This document shows, piece after piece, positions 1 through 12,289 of a stretch of 64,000 nucleotides of DNA. The position numbers and the translations under genes were made by a program. The number at the start of each line of letters is the position of its first letter. Position 1 is the stretch's first letter. The notes under the pieces were generated by a model. It saw only the letters and a program-made list of their open reading frames with translations, made no database searches and was not told the origin of the DNA. Origin of the DNA: Plasmopara viticola (Eukaryota > Oomycota > Peronosporomycetes > Peronosporales > Peronosporaceae); contig MBPM02000050.1 of assembly GCA_001695595.3 (NCBI GenBank), forward strand, positions 186,001 through 250,000. Reading direction: 5' to 3'.

Positions 1-1871
1 TAGGCAAGTGCCTTCGCCAACTCGGTTTTGCCGACACCTGTTGGACCAAGGAACAGAAAGCTGCCCGTGGGCTGTCCAGAACGAGCAAGCCCTGCACGCG
101 AGCGAAGTACTGCGTCGCAAACAGCTTTGACCGCTTCTTCTTGGCCAATCACACGCTTGTGGATACGTTCCTCCAGGTGCATGAGACGGTCCCCCATACT
201 CGAAGTTAATCGAGACACCGGAATACCAGTCCAACGGGCTACCACCTCACAAATTTGGTCCTCACGAACAACCTCTTCGACCATCTTTTGCTGCATTTCA
301 TCTTCATCCTCGCGCTTCTTCTCTTCCTCTGCGGCAGCAATGCGGCGCTTGACGTCAGGAATGGCATAATACTGGAGGTCGGACGCAGTCTGTAAATCCT
401 GATTGCGTTCGGCCTGCTCAGCCTTCAATTGGAGGTGCTGAAGCTTTTCGCGCAACTCACGAATCTCGTTCACACGCGCCTTTTCCGCTTTGTGACGAAG
501 GATTAGAGGACCAAGTTCGTCTTGGATTTTGTTCAACTCCTCCTGTACCTTTTCTAAACGCTGCTTGCTCATAGCGTCCTTCTCCTTCCCCAGAGCAGTG
601 GCCTCGACTTGAAGCTGTAGCTGGCGGCGTTCCAACTCATCAATCACCTCAGGTTGACTGTCCAATTGGACTCGAACATTAGCGCAAGCTTCGTCGATAA
701 TGTCAATGGCCTTGTCGGGCATAAAGCGCTCCTTGATGTAGCGGTCAGCGAGTTTGGCCGCAGCGACCAAAGCCGCATCCATTATTTGAACTCCGTGGTG
801 CGACTCGTACCGCTCCTTTAAACCTCGTAAAATACTCACTGTGTCCGTAACTGAAGGCTCTCTCACCATAACCTGCTGGAAACGGCGCTCGAACGCCTTG
901 TCTTTCTCCACATGCTCACGGTACTCATCCAACGTCGTCGCACCAATGCAACGCAGCTCACCACGTGCTAGCATCGGTTTGAGTAAATTAGCAGCGTCCA
1001 TGGCTCCTGACGTCTGTCCGGCACCCAAAATCAAGTGCATTTCATCGATGAACAACACAATCTTTCCATCACTGTCCTTCACTTCTTTCAAAACCGCCTT
1101 GAGTCGCTCCTCAAATTCACCGCGATACTTGGCACCGGCAATCAAAGCGCCCATATCCAGGCTGATAAGCTTGCAGTTTAGCGAGTCGGGTACATCACCC
1201 ACAACAATGCGGCGTGCTAATCCCTCAACGATGGCAGTTTTCCCAACCCCAGGCTCACCAATCAACACGGGATTATTCTTCGTTCGACGCGACAGAATGC
1301 GAATCACGCGTCGAATCTCCTCGTCCCGGCCTATCACCGGGTCAATCTTACCGGCTTCTGCTAGCTCGATCAAATTCTGACCATATTTATTCAACGCGTC
1401 GTAGTTTTCTTCAGCAGATGCGTTATTGACCGGGCGTCCGCCGCGAATTTTCTGTACGGCGTCTTTAATCTGGTTTTCATCCATCTGATTGCTCTTAAGC
1501 AAACTGGCAACTTGCGAGTTGTTAAACAATGCCATGAGCAAATGGTCAGCTGCCAAGTGGGTGTCCTTCATATCCTTGCGCATCTTGTGAGCATACTTGA
1601 GCATTTTCATAAGCGACGAATCAGCGCCGATCGATTCAGGAGCAGGCGTCTGCTTGGGCAGCTTTTTGAGTTGCAACATAACGTCCTGCTGAAAACCAGC
1701 CGCGTTGCCATGTACTAAATTGGCTAAGCGCGCCGCAGTGCCATTCTTGTCATCAAACAATGAGTAGGCCACGTGCAAAGGCGTTAGTTGCGAGTGGCCC
1801 AACTCCTCTGCCATGTCATGCGCGCTGCGCAAGTACTCGTTCGTCTTGTCCGTAAACTCAGCTGGATTCAT
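1..1871 (-). CDS. ClpB/Hsp100-family disaggregase, C-terminus cut by window edge
   Basis: AAA+ chaperone that works with Hsp70 to pull proteins out of aggregates. The minus-strand frame is open from ATG 1869-1871 to the window edge, giving about 623 residues. The Clp N-domain comes first ([20 protein letters not shown]), then the first nucleotide-binding domain with Walker [16 protein letters not shown] and Walker [13 protein letters not shown]. The charged middle coiled coil follows, then the start of the second domain with Walker [15 protein letters not shown] at the very edge. The remaining 250-300 residues lie outside the window. There is no targeting peptide before the Clp N-domain, so a cytosolic/nuclear Hsp101 type is more likely than a mitochondrial ClpB. 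No intron is seen. Family assignment is secure; the compartment is inferred. Confidence 0.95.
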   Translation of the reverse strand, partial: MNPAEFTDKTNEYLRSAHDMAEELGHSQLTPLHVAYSLFDDKNGTAARLANLVHGNAAGFQQDVMLQLKKLPKQTPAPESIGADSSLMKMLKYAHKMRKDMKDTHLAADHLLMALFNNSQVASLLKSNQMDENQIKDAVQKIRGGRPVNNASAEENYDALNKYGQNLIELAEAGKIDPVIGRDEEIRRVIRILSRRTKNNPVLIGEPGVGKTAIVEGLARRIVVGDVPDSLNCKLISLDMGALIAGAKYRGEFEERLKAVLKEVKDSDGKIVLFIDEMHLILGAGQTSGAMDAANLLKPMLARGELRCIGATTLDEYREHVEKDKAFERRFQQVMVREPSVTDTVSILRGLKERYESHHGVQIMDAALVAAAKLADRYIKERFMPDKAIDIIDEACANVRVQLDSQPEVIDELERRQLQLQVEATALGKEKDAMSKQRLEKVQEELNKIQDELGPLILRHKAEKARVNEIRELREKLQHLQLKAEQAERNQDLQTASDLQYYAIPDVKRRIAAAEEEKKREDEDEMQQKMVEEVVREDQICEVVARWTGIPVSRLTSSMGDRLMHLEERIHKRVIGQEEAVKAVCDAVLRSRAGLARSGQPTGSFLFLGPTGVGKTELAKALA

Positions 1872-2257
1872 TTATCTGTGTGTTTTGTATCTGTAGTTAT
1901 TCACTTACGTGGTTCAAAGCAAATTCAATTCTGGCAGCAAGCCGTTGCGGAACAACGTCAAGAGTGAACGATACTGGATGATGCTGGAATTTTCGATCGG
2001 ACATAGTCGGATAAGCATACAAAACCTAAGGCAAGGATTATGCTCGAACTTTCGATTTAATATACTGAAATGTGACATGGAAAGGCTCACGTCATTGGTC
2101 AATATACTTCAACATGTTTGCATTCTTAAATAGGCGGCGACTTTCTGGGTGGCGTGGCACCATGGCTATCAATATTACTTTTGGATGTGGTGGCTTTTCA
2201 CAGATAGAAACTGGTTAAATTTGTGCTGCTGTTGCAATAGTATCAGCTATTCTGGCG
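1872..2257. other. Intergenic, 386 bp, divergent promoter region
   Basis: AT-rich spacer between the ATG of the ClpB gene (minus) and a candidate small plus-strand gene. Short open frames are present on both strands but resemble no family. It presumably holds the heat-shock gene promoter; I could not identify a convincing heat-shock element array. Confidence 0.4.
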
Positions 2258-2630
2258 ATGGACCTTGAGTCAAGATTACTGGAAAAAGTTCACCAAACCA
2301 CCCAGCAGCTTCATATTGAAGAGCTACAAAATGGGTTGTTGGAGAAAAGCACAGGTAAACTGCACTAATCGTTATGTTGTTGTAGGATTTTTGAAGTTGG
2401 CATGTGTTACCGCGTGCAAAAGTGCAAAGAATGATGATCCATGTTGCAGCTACAGTAGGATCTCAATGGCGCATAGCAATTAATAAATATGTTTGCTCAG
2501 CACATTAGAAAATCCACAATAGGTTTGATAAGGTCAATTAGAGCATCAATTCCGGGCGCAGAAGGAAAATTTGTGTCTACAGCGAAAGTTCAATGACACC
2601 CCGACATTACGATTAGTGTGCAGCGCTTAA
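2258..2630 (+). CDS. Candidate small two-exon gene, 61-aa charged/coiled-coil protein
   Basis: Unrecognised. Exon 1 is 2258-2354 and exon 2 is 2542-2630. The intron starts GGTAAAC and ends AATTAG, and the split codon joins in phase to give Glu. Both exons have the same helical, Gln/Glu/Leu-rich character (MDLESRLLEKVHQTTQQL at the start; HQFRAQKENLCLQRKF in exon 2). That agreement across the splice is the main reason for calling it. An unspliced reading stops 4 codons after the donor. A run of random open codons is possible, and an internal exon could be missing. No function is proposed. Confidence 0.3.
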
Positions 2631-2848
2631 ATTAACGAATTATAATTGTTAACTACTAGATACCACCTTGTAAGCGGCTACCACATTAATGCACGCAACC
2701 CACCGATATACAAAGTCGGGAATACCGGTCGTCACAACCACAATTATATTGTCTCTAAGTTCAAGCACATGATAGCACGATTACCGTGAAAATCAGGGTG
2801 CAACAACCCTTAACTTAATGGCGAATTATCGCTCAAGTCATTTCATGT

Positions 2849-4048
2849 TTATGAACGTCGGTAAATCTTGTGCATTGTGGAGTCCAGAAATTTTGGAGCC
2901 TCCTTGATTTGGTCGCAAGAAAACCACAAGCTTAGCGCGTATCGCGTACCCGTTTCCACCATCCGTACTGCATGTAGATTTTCTGAACCAGCCGTAAAGA
3001 TCAAGAGGCGGCCACGAGCGGGCTCAATAATTGTTTCCGTGCTTTCGTCGATGAAGGAGAAGACCCCACCAGTAAAGTCCTCACCATAGTCAGATAGATA
3101 GAGAAGACCCGAGTAGTCGTAGTGTTTTGTGTTTTCCTTATCCACATGCGGGTGCCTATCGAACATCCATAATTGTAAAAGCTACAAAAAAGTGCCATTA
3201 ATAACCCACAATAAGCATACCAGTATTCATCGTGGATATCGACGGGAGTCCACGAAGCATTGCCTACCAAACGAGTTATAAAAGTAGGTGCAGAGAAATA
3301 CAGCACTTCAAGGTCGAACTCCTGCATCACTGCCAAGCGAACCTTTTCCACAACACTAATGCACACAAAGCATTAGCTGAAGAAGCCAGACTACATGACG
3401 CTCACACTTACTCCTTATATAACTTAAACTGCCTCCTCGAGAAGTGCTTAACACCCGGCTTATCCTCGTCAGGAATTCTTTGCTCGGGTTGATAAATATT
3501 CACTAATCCCTCGCTGTCACGAACGAAGCCCGTGTCGATGTCCATAATCGTGGGACCACCACGTGCCGAGCGACCTTGCATACCAATCTCAGCGATTTTG
3601 CGCAAATCTTCCACTTTATGAGGCGACACAAAGTTGTCAATGATGGCACGTCCGCACATAGTCCCGTTCTCCAGGTGACAGCCTGGCACGGATAGGGTAG
3701 AACTCTGGACGGCAGCAAACAATAGCAAAAACTCGTAAATCTTCAGCAACTGTTGGATTGAACGCAGACTTCGTAACAAACCTGTTGTAATGCACATGTG
3801 ACGTTGAAGCGTTGATGCTCCTTTACGTCAGTGCGGGCGATGTAGTGGACAGCGCGCATGTCACTGTATTGACGGATGTAATAGCTTGCAGTTACGGCAG
3901 CTATTACGACAAACACTTTGAGTGCCCAACCGAGCGTGCCCATGGAAGAGGATGTTTTTCGCTTCCCCTTTTGTTTACTTTCCTTCTTAGTATCTCTGAC
4001 CTGCTTCGTGGCTAAAGCCCTGGGCTTCTTAGCAACCTTGCGCGCCAT
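2849..4048 (-). CDS. OGFOD3-like membrane 2-oxoglutarate/Fe(II) oxygenase
   Basis: Predicted type II membrane dioxygenase of the prolyl-4-hydroxylase fold, 333 aa in four exons: 3782-4048, 3412-3704, 3221-3355 and 2849-3155. Introns are 77, 56 and 65 bp, and the phases agree at every junction. A Lys/Arg-rich N-terminus ([16 protein letters not shown]) precedes one membrane span (about residues 40-60, [20 protein letters not shown]). The lumenal catalytic domain shows the iron ligands HVD (after EYW|HP) and the distal His in GSENLHAV. The 2OG-binding Arg is in [10 protein letters not shown]. For the last intron only the GATAG acceptor keeps phase, and it gives the expected YWHPHVD junction. 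OGFOD3 is the closest family I recognise; its substrate is unknown. The gene is head-to-head with BLOC1S1, 66 bp apart. Confidence 0.8.
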
Positions 4049-4114
4049 GATAAGTGGTGAATTGTGGGTATTGTGCTTTTATTTTATAATATAGATAATC
4101 GGTATATTTGACAA

Positions 4115-4605
4115 ATGAGTGCTAACACGACAGAGATAAAGGCGGCGGAGGTGCGGCTTGCGCAGCACCGCGACGATGCAATACATACTAAGGACCAACT
4201 AGCAGAGTCAATTGATGCGCTTAAGACCGTACAAACCCAAATCTTGGTAAAGAGGCTCGATGAGGTCATTGAGAAGCAGCGCAACGTGGAACAGGAGGCG
4301 CTAGCGTACTCAAAGAACGTCACCAGGCTATACCAACGCGCAGCTAAGTGGAAAGCCGAGCAGAAGCGCTTTCGCACGAATCTGAATGTACGTCTACGAT
4401 TCAATTGATACAATTTTGCAGGTATAGACTGACACACGCTGTGACGCAGGGACTGGATGGCTTTGTTGAGTGGGCAGCCGCTACAGAGACCGATCTGCAC
4501 GCTATTGCTGGCAACCTGGAATATGTGTGGGCGGTTTTAGAGAAAGAGCAAGAGCAAGACAACGCGCATAACGGTGGAGACGCACAGGCTCGAGAGTTTA
4601 CGTAA
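4115..4605 (+). CDS. BLOC1S1: BLOC-1 complex subunit 1 (GCN5L1/BLOS1) homologue
   Basis: Small helical subunit of the BLOC-1/BORC complexes that position lysosome-related organelles. Two exons, 4115-4387 and 4450-4605, give 142 aa. The intron is 62 bp with GTACGT donor and GACGCAG acceptor, phase 0. An earlier CAG at 4439-4441 would put a stop straight after the junction, so the second acceptor is chosen. The protein is almost entirely coiled coil. The C-terminal part carries the family signature: FVEWAAATETDLHAIAGNLEYV corresponds to the human block with the NWARSIELDMRTIATALEYV pattern. Length matches the family (about 125-150 aa). It is convergent with the RNF185-like gene, 86 bp between stops. 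Confidence 0.8.
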
Positions 4606-4691
4606 GATTTTTACTGCGGCATGAGTGTTTTCGTGTTTTAAGTTGAGGCACAAATGGGATACGTCGATCTTTGTACGACCTTGTGTCGTAC

Positions 4692-5591
4692 CTAAATTGT
4701 GATTAAGCAAAGAATGACTAGACTTCCAAAGATCAAAAGAAAGCGTGATAACAACGTTTGCTGCATCTGCCGACGAGCTTCTTGTGGTGTTAAAGGTGTC
4801 CCATCCTGGTCGTGAAGTGGAGCTGGCGGTTGCTAATTTCATTAGAACGTTGTAATTGAGCATGATTTTATGTCGACTAAACAATAGTGATAAAAGTGAA
4901 CATACGTTAGGCGCACCAAAAAGCGCTGGAAAGGACCCGATCATTGACAATGAAAACGGAATTTCTTGCCTGTTTCCATTAAAAATGCCAAACTGGACCA
5001 CAACAATAACATGCTCAATGAGTTCGTTGTAATTAACATATACGCACGCACATTATACGGGCGTCGTCGCCGTAGCTGTTCGGCATCAGGGCGTTGTCCC
5101 CGTGGACGGTGAGGAATGCCGCTGTCAGACACTTGCTGGTGGGTTCTAGATTAATCACACAGTAATTAGCATTCCATAAAGCAGTACACACTATTTCCTT
5201 TATAGGCACCGTGGATCGGCGGTTTCTGCTCCTCTAGCATACACAGGAATCACATTCTGCTCGCTCACTCCAGCCTTACAAACAGGGCACTCGGAGTGGC
5301 TTCGCAGCCACTGTAAGCAGTCCATTGCATTTAGTAATTGTGGTGAAAGTCGAGTGCTAAGAGCATCATACCTGATACAGACACGGCCAACTATGACACA
5401 CACCACGTCAATAGGGAGAACGTAAACAAAGACCGTATAGAGTTACAGACGTGAGCCTACCAATAGAGATGGCCACACAGTGTCACCACGGGGCTAGAAA
5501 CAGTGTCTAGACATATATTACACTCAAATAGAAGCTTTCTATTGTTCGAAGGCTTCGACGTTCCGTCCGCTGTTTCTGGTTCCAGCACCAT
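4692..5591 (-). CDS. RNF185/RNF5-family ER-membrane RING E3 ubiquitin ligase, six exons
   Basis: RING ligase acting in ER quality control. Exons: 5461-5591, 5372-5390, 5210-5310, 5052-5121, 4906-4992 and 4692-4832, giving 182 aa with all phases consistent. Introns are 59-88 bp. The C3HC4 RING assembles across three exons: [20 protein letters not shown], then YCWPCLYQ, then [14 protein letters not shown]. The second exon is only 19 nt and supplies the central Trp-Pro-Cys-Leu-Tyr-Gln block. VIPVYARG and the [14 protein letters not shown] linker are diagnostic of RNF185/RNF5. The last exon ends with a hydrophobic tail anchor ([16 protein letters not shown]) one residue path from the stop. The family usually has two terminal spans; only one strong span is obvious here. 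The boundaries of the last two introns are the least certain. Confidence 0.85.
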
Positions 5592-5673
5592 TTTCCGAGT
5601 GTTTTTAAAAAAATTAAATTTAAATTTTAAGGAAATATTCCAACTTGTAACGATTATCTTGCTTCACCCAGCT

Positions 5674-6612
5674 TTATGGTCGATCTTTCAAATGGCGCTT
5701 CGCCAGTATAAGCTTTCGATTGCTCGGCGAAATTTTAATTTCCAATGGCATCCGGATCGGTACAGCACTATGCAACGGCGTCGTCAACGAGGACGGTGTT
5801 GGAGTTGGCGAGGACGAAATTTGCACATTTATCGCAAATGATCCTCGCGAACTGTTGCTGTCTTTAGATGCATTCGTTTCGGCAATTGTGCCAGTCGAGA
5901 CTGTGTCCACCGCAACAGCAAGCGCAGACAAGCTGGTTGCATCTGCACAATTTGTTGCGTCCGCACTGTCAGGTGGCAGCACTGTCAGGGGCTGAGGCAA
6001 AGCTCCGCTTATCTGGTCATTATCCATTGACACTGGATCGGTAGCACCCTTCAAAGTCGGGAATCTCTTCATTCGCTTCAACTTACCGTTTGTATCTGGG
6101 TCCTCCATCACAGCACGCTGTTTCTCCTTCAATTCGTCAATCTGCTTCACGTACCGCGCCTCGTCTATAGAATTAGTTGCCAGTGACTTTACTTGCTCTA
6201 GCATTTGGATTGTTCGATTTAAAGACCGGATCTGTCGATGTGGCCACCTTTTGATACCGCAGCGACGGCAAATCTTCTTCAGAAACGTCGTGCAGATGCC
6301 AAATTCGCGCGCCACCTCGACAATCGGCCGGCAAAAGTGTGGGCGCAATTGCTCGAGCGTGAGCTCACGCGATAGCGCAGTGAGTCGTGCGCCACGCTGT
6401 TGAACTTTTTTCTTTGCTGCGATGCGAGGACGAGACAGCTTGTCTGGCTCCTGTATGGACACCACCTTCATCAACGAATCGTGAGGCACGTCTCTGTTTT
6501 CAGGCACTATCTTGCAGCTACTTGCAGCCACAGAGATATCCGTCGGCTGCATCATGTACAGCAGCGAGATGCTGGCCTCCATCTCCTTGTCGGACATTAT
6601 GTGGTTTGTCAT
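5674..6612 (-). CDS. RWP-RK domain transcription factor
   Basis: Single-exon 312-aa protein with one RWP-RK DNA-binding domain (about residues 78-125). The domain begins LTLEQLRPHFCRPIVEVARE and reaches the signature GIKRWPHRQIRSL, preceded by the helix GICTTFLKKICRRCG. A short coiled coil follows (RTIQMLEQVKSLA). The remaining C-terminal half is Ser/Thr/Ala-rich and looks disordered. In plants these factors respond to nitrogen or control gametes; in oomycetes the family is expanded and functions are largely unknown. The start at 6612 is the first ATG. The stop lies 82 bp upstream of the RNF185-like ATG on the same strand. Confidence 0.85.
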   Translation of the reverse strand: MTNHIMSDKEMEASISLLYMMQPTDISVAASSCKIVPENRDVPHDSLMKVVSIQEPDKLSRPRIAAKKKVQQRGARLTALSRELTLEQLRPHFCRPIVEVAREFGICTTFLKKICRRCGIKRWPHRQIRSLNRTIQMLEQVKSLATNSIDEARYVKQIDELKEKQRAVMEDPDTNGKLKRMKRFPTLKGATDPVSMDNDQISGALPQPLTVLPPDSADATNCADATSLSALAVAVDTVSTGTIAETNASKDSNSSRGSFAINVQISSSPTPTPSSLTTPLHSAVPIRMPLEIKISPSNRKLILAKRHLKDRP

Positions 6613-9600
6613 AGCCGATTGGGTTGAGGAGCGTGCGTGTCAAACTAAACTTCGATTACCTTTCAATATGAGGATTGGGAAGCAAGGTTTTTTTTTTCAA
6701 GTGTAGCCAATGAATGATAGGGAGTGAGACCACTTACAAAAACAATAATTTTACGCAATTTTTTTTCGAAATTAATTAATCTCAAGAAGCAAATGACACA
6801 CAAGGTAATTTTTGCACTAATTTCATGATCAAATAAATTTCAAGTTTGTAAAGAGTAGTAGAGGGGCCTTAGAAGCTAAACCTCAACTGTCCTTCTTTAT
6901 ACATACGCCGAGGGCTGCAGATGCGAGATCTCCTGATTTGTTCGACAGGCTCTCGATCTTCAAGGGCGTAATTGCATTGCTCCGCAAGCAAGTCACTTTT
7001 TTGATTGCAAAAAATTGACAGACTTGTAGGCGCTGCACGTGGACAACACTGCGGTACAATGAGTAATTTTTGCCCGTATGGCGGTAGTTGACAACAGATT
7101 CAATAGGATGCGGTTCTTTTCAGCGGATGTTCTTGGCAATAAATATAGCTGCGTTACTGACTATCTAAACATGTTGCTTTACTTTTATACAGCCAAAATT
7201 TTGTTGGCGAAAAACTCCGTAGTCGACATAATACTTTTTTAGAAAATTGCATCAGACTAGATTAAATTATGAACAAGAAGTAAAAGCGACGCGAGAGTTT
7301 AATGCGCTAGCACGGTTGCATCTTCGCCCTAAGCGCGTACTCATCTACTTGCAGATTTATCCCGCATTTTAGGCTTTCAGCTGCATCACAATTCTGAAAT
7401 CATTGTTCAAAACATCCAGCACAAGCTGAACATTCGAGTTTCATGACCGCGAGAGCATACCTGCATCATCTCGCCAACCAACGACTCGACGCTATACTCT
7501 TCTACTTAGGCTTCTTCATTGCCTTTTGTCAAATTTTCCATGAAAGACACACCCCATCAGTAACCATACGTCCCACGCATCTGTGCATATTTATTGCACA
7601 TAAATTTGATTGGCACTTTCTCTTCATGTGCTGTTTTCAAAATCATATCCAAACCCACGGCAAGGGGCATCAGCTGCCTTCGCAAAAGCATTTTTGCGCA
7701 CTTTGCTGCATTACATGCAAGCGCATAATCGGCAATACTATTGTCAGCTGCGATAGTATATCGAATGCCAATCACCAAGAGGTAGCTCTGTAATAAGACT
7801 TTTTCTTGGATAATTTACGAATCGGGTAATTTAGTTCCTAGAACTTGGTCTAAAGTCAATTGACGCCCGCGTTGCGGGTAGTAAGTTAGCTTTATGTCTC
7901 AACCCGTGTTGCTCGCTACTCTAGCTCAATCTACAGCCTAGCTACATTTGTCGATGTCGTGCCATCGAGCATATGCAAACAGAGTAAGGCATGGTACTCC
8001 CACGTTTTCCGGTCGTAGCTTTTAAATCTCGAATCTAATTTTGCATTGTAAAAATGAAAATTAAGTCTTTTCGGCGCATATGTGTTGTATTGAGAACTAC
8101 TTAAAAGCGTAAATGTTTAGGTTTTCTTACGGTACCCATGTCGAATATCTGTCGAAGGACAATGATCACTAATTGCTAGCATTTGAGCAACAATATACAG
8201 CTATAGGCTTAGTGCGCGATGTTACTTTGAGCAGTGTAACGTTTACCACTGTGTAGAGCGTAACCTTGAAAGAGAAAATTCGCACTGCACACTGTCGTCT
8301 TCGACTTCATGGACTCGAGCTGGTGTTATATCGAAAGCAGTACGGAATCCGTTCACGTAGCTGCATTTAAACAATAAGTGTTTGTGTCATCGCACGTGCT
8401 GACTTACTATTTGTGAGACGTATACACTATGACAAATTACTGATTTGCATCGTGTGACGGCGTCTGTTGGACCTGTAAGAAATTCAGAAAAAGCTTTTGA
8501 ATTCGTCTTAACGATCTGGGGCCCAAATTACTGCGTGTAGGTATTCTTCACCGTTTCAATCCATTCTATATCATAGTCAATGACTTTGGCTCTTTCACCC
8601 TTATTATAGTGTGATTTTGTCAATACGTCGATTCCCATGGGAACTCACACCCGACCTCTGATAGGTCATAACCCAGTATTAATCAGTCCTTCGACGTCGT
8701 ATAGGTTGCGTAATTTAAGCCAATACTTTGACGGTAGCCGTAATTGGAAATCAAAGTTATTATTACAACTTTGTCATTAGTTCAAAGCTTCTTTGCAGAC
8801 CTAAATGATGAAGAGCCACACGATCTCCCGCTAAGGCGCATGCGGCACTAAGAATTACAGTCAACGGCTAGGGCAAAGCCTTTGTCGGAGGTCATTTTTG
8901 GTGCAGAGGCACCTGTGAGAGCCAAAGCTACCTTTTTTTAAAACAGCCAATCGTCATCTGTCTTTGCTTACTAGTATAACCAAATCAACGTTTCGTTTTA
9001 CTGTCAAGATTAAAACGTGTGCAAGTCGGAAAGGGTACAGCCGACAATCGCATCGAGCAGGCTTCTCGCGTAAGGTGCATAAAAATATAGTAGTGCTTCC
9101 TCAGCCACCCTATCGGTACTTGTACCGATTTGTATACTGAGGTATCTGAAAGATACTGGAATAGAAACAATTTCTGTCTAGACCACGAAGTTAATTTTGG
9201 GCATATTATGAAATGTGGGTGGGACTTAGAAAAGGATAAGCGTTGTAACTGTAATCAATTGCATCAATCCTATATGTACCGACGTCGTGAGAGGTCGCAT
9301 CTTGCACAAAGGAGTCTGCACGTCTTCTCTGTGCAAGATGATATGAAAATTTGTCACATCTATTAGCACTAGAAGCTTGTGCTTTCACACACAAACTCTG
9401 ACGATCCAAACTCCTACGAAGGCTTCTGTATGAACAGAACCCACAACCTGCATCGAGTCATACGAGCAGTTGCACAGCTTGGACAATTTACTGGGCTATA
9501 TTAGTCGGAGGGAACCGCTGCATTTCTTCTATCACTCACGTTGGAAGTGTCTTGGCGCCTGATCTCTACGTGCAAAGGCTATGCTATCAGGTGATACAGA

Positions 9601-12289
9601 CTATTCGGACCGAATGAAGGAGCGAACGAAGTCCGCTTCGACGGTCCCGAAAGTAGGAATGGAAGTCGTAGAAGCGTGCGATCATGTCTTTGGCGGGATG
9701 AGCGGCGAATCTTCCGCGAGCATCAAATTATTCGTAGACAAGGCCGCCCTTATGCTCATCTCTCCCGCTTTTGTCTAGATTTACCCGTATACCAACTAAT
9801 GCGGAGTGTTTTCGAGACCTTGAGCCACATGAAGGAACAACTGCAAGGCTTTAAAGGACGCTAAGCGACGTAAAGCAAAATTTGCGGGGTACGTCGAATC
9901 CATTTTTAATGCAAAAATCTTCGAGTCTTGAGGTAGGCCCAGCCCGTCTTGCACTTACTTTTATAGACCATCATATGTACCAATAGACGATGCGATTAAT
10001 GTTGATCTCTACGAGGGAATATAGTCACAAGCATCCTCGCTCTTTTGAAATGCACTTTCTTGTAGTAAAAAATCCTGAGTCATGATACCCATTACCCAAT
10101 ATATTTCAATGAATTTAAGTGCTAAAAATAGTAACAACCGCCGCTTTGGCTATGCAAGCAAGGACGCATGCCTTTTTTGTCCGATGGTCGCCGACAGATT
10201 GAACCGTTATCACACTTTGAGTTGCTGGTAGAAGCCGCACCCTTAGAGCCAGAAAATTGTTTGTCAATATCAGTGTGATGGGTATGTGCTTGATCCAGAA
10301 CAAAGAAACTTAGCACAGAAAGCCTGGAAGCTTTAAAATGTTACTCAAAGCCTTTGACTGATGTATGACCCTCAAACATTCGAAGATTAAAACTTTTTGC
10401 ACTTTGAGGCATCGCGAAATTATGCGCGACATCAAACGATAATAGTCAGCCACAGGAGGTGGACCAATAAGGCAACAGGAATATTCAACTTTAGTTCGAC
10501 TGGCTGATTGGGTGCCTCAAACACCCGTAAAGCTGATAGGGATCTGAAATTGAAACCTGAATATTGCGACCGCAGGCGTCATTATGTTCTTGTCAGGAAC
10601 AAGTATGACGTTAATCCGAGGATTCGGTGCATCGGGCTAAATTAATGTTGTACAAACGCATTTTAAAGAAAAATCGTAGGCAAGATTACATCCGATATGT
10701 ACGGCATAAAAATATTTTTCTGGAAGCAGACGAAACAACATCTTTGAAACCTTTTCGACAGAAAAGCGAAGCCTCGCTAGCAGCATTTTCAACCGATGAT
10801 GCTTAATGAAGCGCATTCATAATTGTCTGATATAGTGCTGCAAGGGTTAACATAAGACCGCAAAGAACAGGGAGGTAACGAAGCTCCACATAGTATTACC
10901 GAGCTTTTGTGCTAGAATAAAGCGATCATTAAGTAGCGACTAGCTCATGCTTATATTAAGCTGAGCAGTGCAATATTATCTGCATTGTATGACAGAATAC
11001 TCACGTGTACGTTGTACTCGCACTGTATCTGATTTTCGACTACTATCAAATGAAGGCGTCGGCAGTGCCACATACGGCAGTGAGTTTGCCTGACAGTTTG
11101 CCATAAAAGTGATTAATGATGCACAAAGGCTTTGAATTACCCCGGCAAGTGTTAAGCTTTTAAGCACGCAATTGTGACGACCTTTATGAGCTTCTGTCGG
11201 GACATTTAAACTTAAATTTGTCCTCAAGTGAATCAGTCGACTTTGGAGAGCTACCTGAGACAAAATTCTGAGGTCACTAGAGACAATAATCGTTATAACT
11301 ACCACAACAGATGTGTCTTTGTGCGATGTGTTAATGTCATTGGCTTCATTGTCGGCTGCCATGGGATTTAAGAGACCCCGAGAAAGTGAAAGAATCTGAC
11401 GCAGGATTTTCAAAAAGATTTAAAAAATCTTTAGAAACTTAGATAAAGTTTTTGTACAAGAATAGCGCTTGCTGCATAAAACTCACAAAGCCTTTGTTCA
11501 ATTTGCTGTGACACGACATTGAGTAGCTGAGGTTGCCAGGACCGGAATGCTAGCATCAAGTACACTGTATAATATGCAGTACCCTTGCTTTACCAGACGA
11601 GAAAAAGCGAGTTAGCGTCCTTTGTGATTATGCCGTCGGTTGTACGTTATCGTGCTTCGGTGCGGACAGACATGAGCAAGTCGTGTTGATTCAGTCTAAA
11701 TAGCTACAAACAGCCAAACATAATTATTTGTATCAGACAAACACTTTTTTGCTTCGGAGTATGCACTGGTCATGTTCCGAGGGAATTAAGTCCTAAAATC
11801 TATAAAACAGACAGAATGATTGTCATTCTTGACGGAATTTAATTATCGCGTAAAATACAGATTTGGTAAATTTGGTGTGCTTGTCGGTACACTATCAATG
11901 ATATATAGAACGAGTTTCAATCGAGAACCAAGAATGCGATTTTTCATCGCATGCAAAGTTTAGAGCTTAGTTTTTCGTAGTTTCATCGCTGAATGGGCTG
12001 ATGGTCTGCTCCATTGTAAAGTGAATTAAGCAGATCCAGTCCCTCCTGACGTACGATATATTCTTGCACATGCTGCTTAAATTAGCGATCATTAAAGCCT
12101 AGAGATAATGGATTAATGATTAATACCAGCCCGCTTCCTGTGAGCATATTGCCGTCACAGTACAAACTCGTATTTAATAACCTTATAGGAGAACAGATGC
12201 TTCATTTTATTTAAATTTTCGAAGACTTGAGGCCTAATATTATTTCAAAGCAAAGGGGTTAGTATATGTGTATAGAAATTACCGTACAC
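6613..12289. other. Gene-poor region, 5.7 kb, no supportable gene
   Basis: AT-rich stretch whose open frames are short (the longest are 116 and 145 codons), overlap on both strands, and show no domain, signal peptide or plausible splice chain that I recognise. The base texture resembles decayed transposon or pericluster DNA, but no terminal repeats or conserved polymerase motifs are clear. A weak minus-strand resemblance to a copia RNase H around 7.56-7.78 kb was considered and not called. It separates the first gene cluster from the FHA/ALG11 cluster. Confidence 0.6.

Noticed and set aside
5503..5841. 112-codon plus-strand frame
   Set aside because: Overlaps the RNF185-like first exon and the end of the RWP-RK gene on the opposite strand; no domain.
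7557..7778. Minus-strand frame with faint resemblance to copia RNase H (ADNSIADYALAC, VPIKFMCNKYAQ)
   Set aside because: No catalytic motif is intact and no neighbouring reverse-transcriptase or LTR sequence is readable; similarity is too weak.
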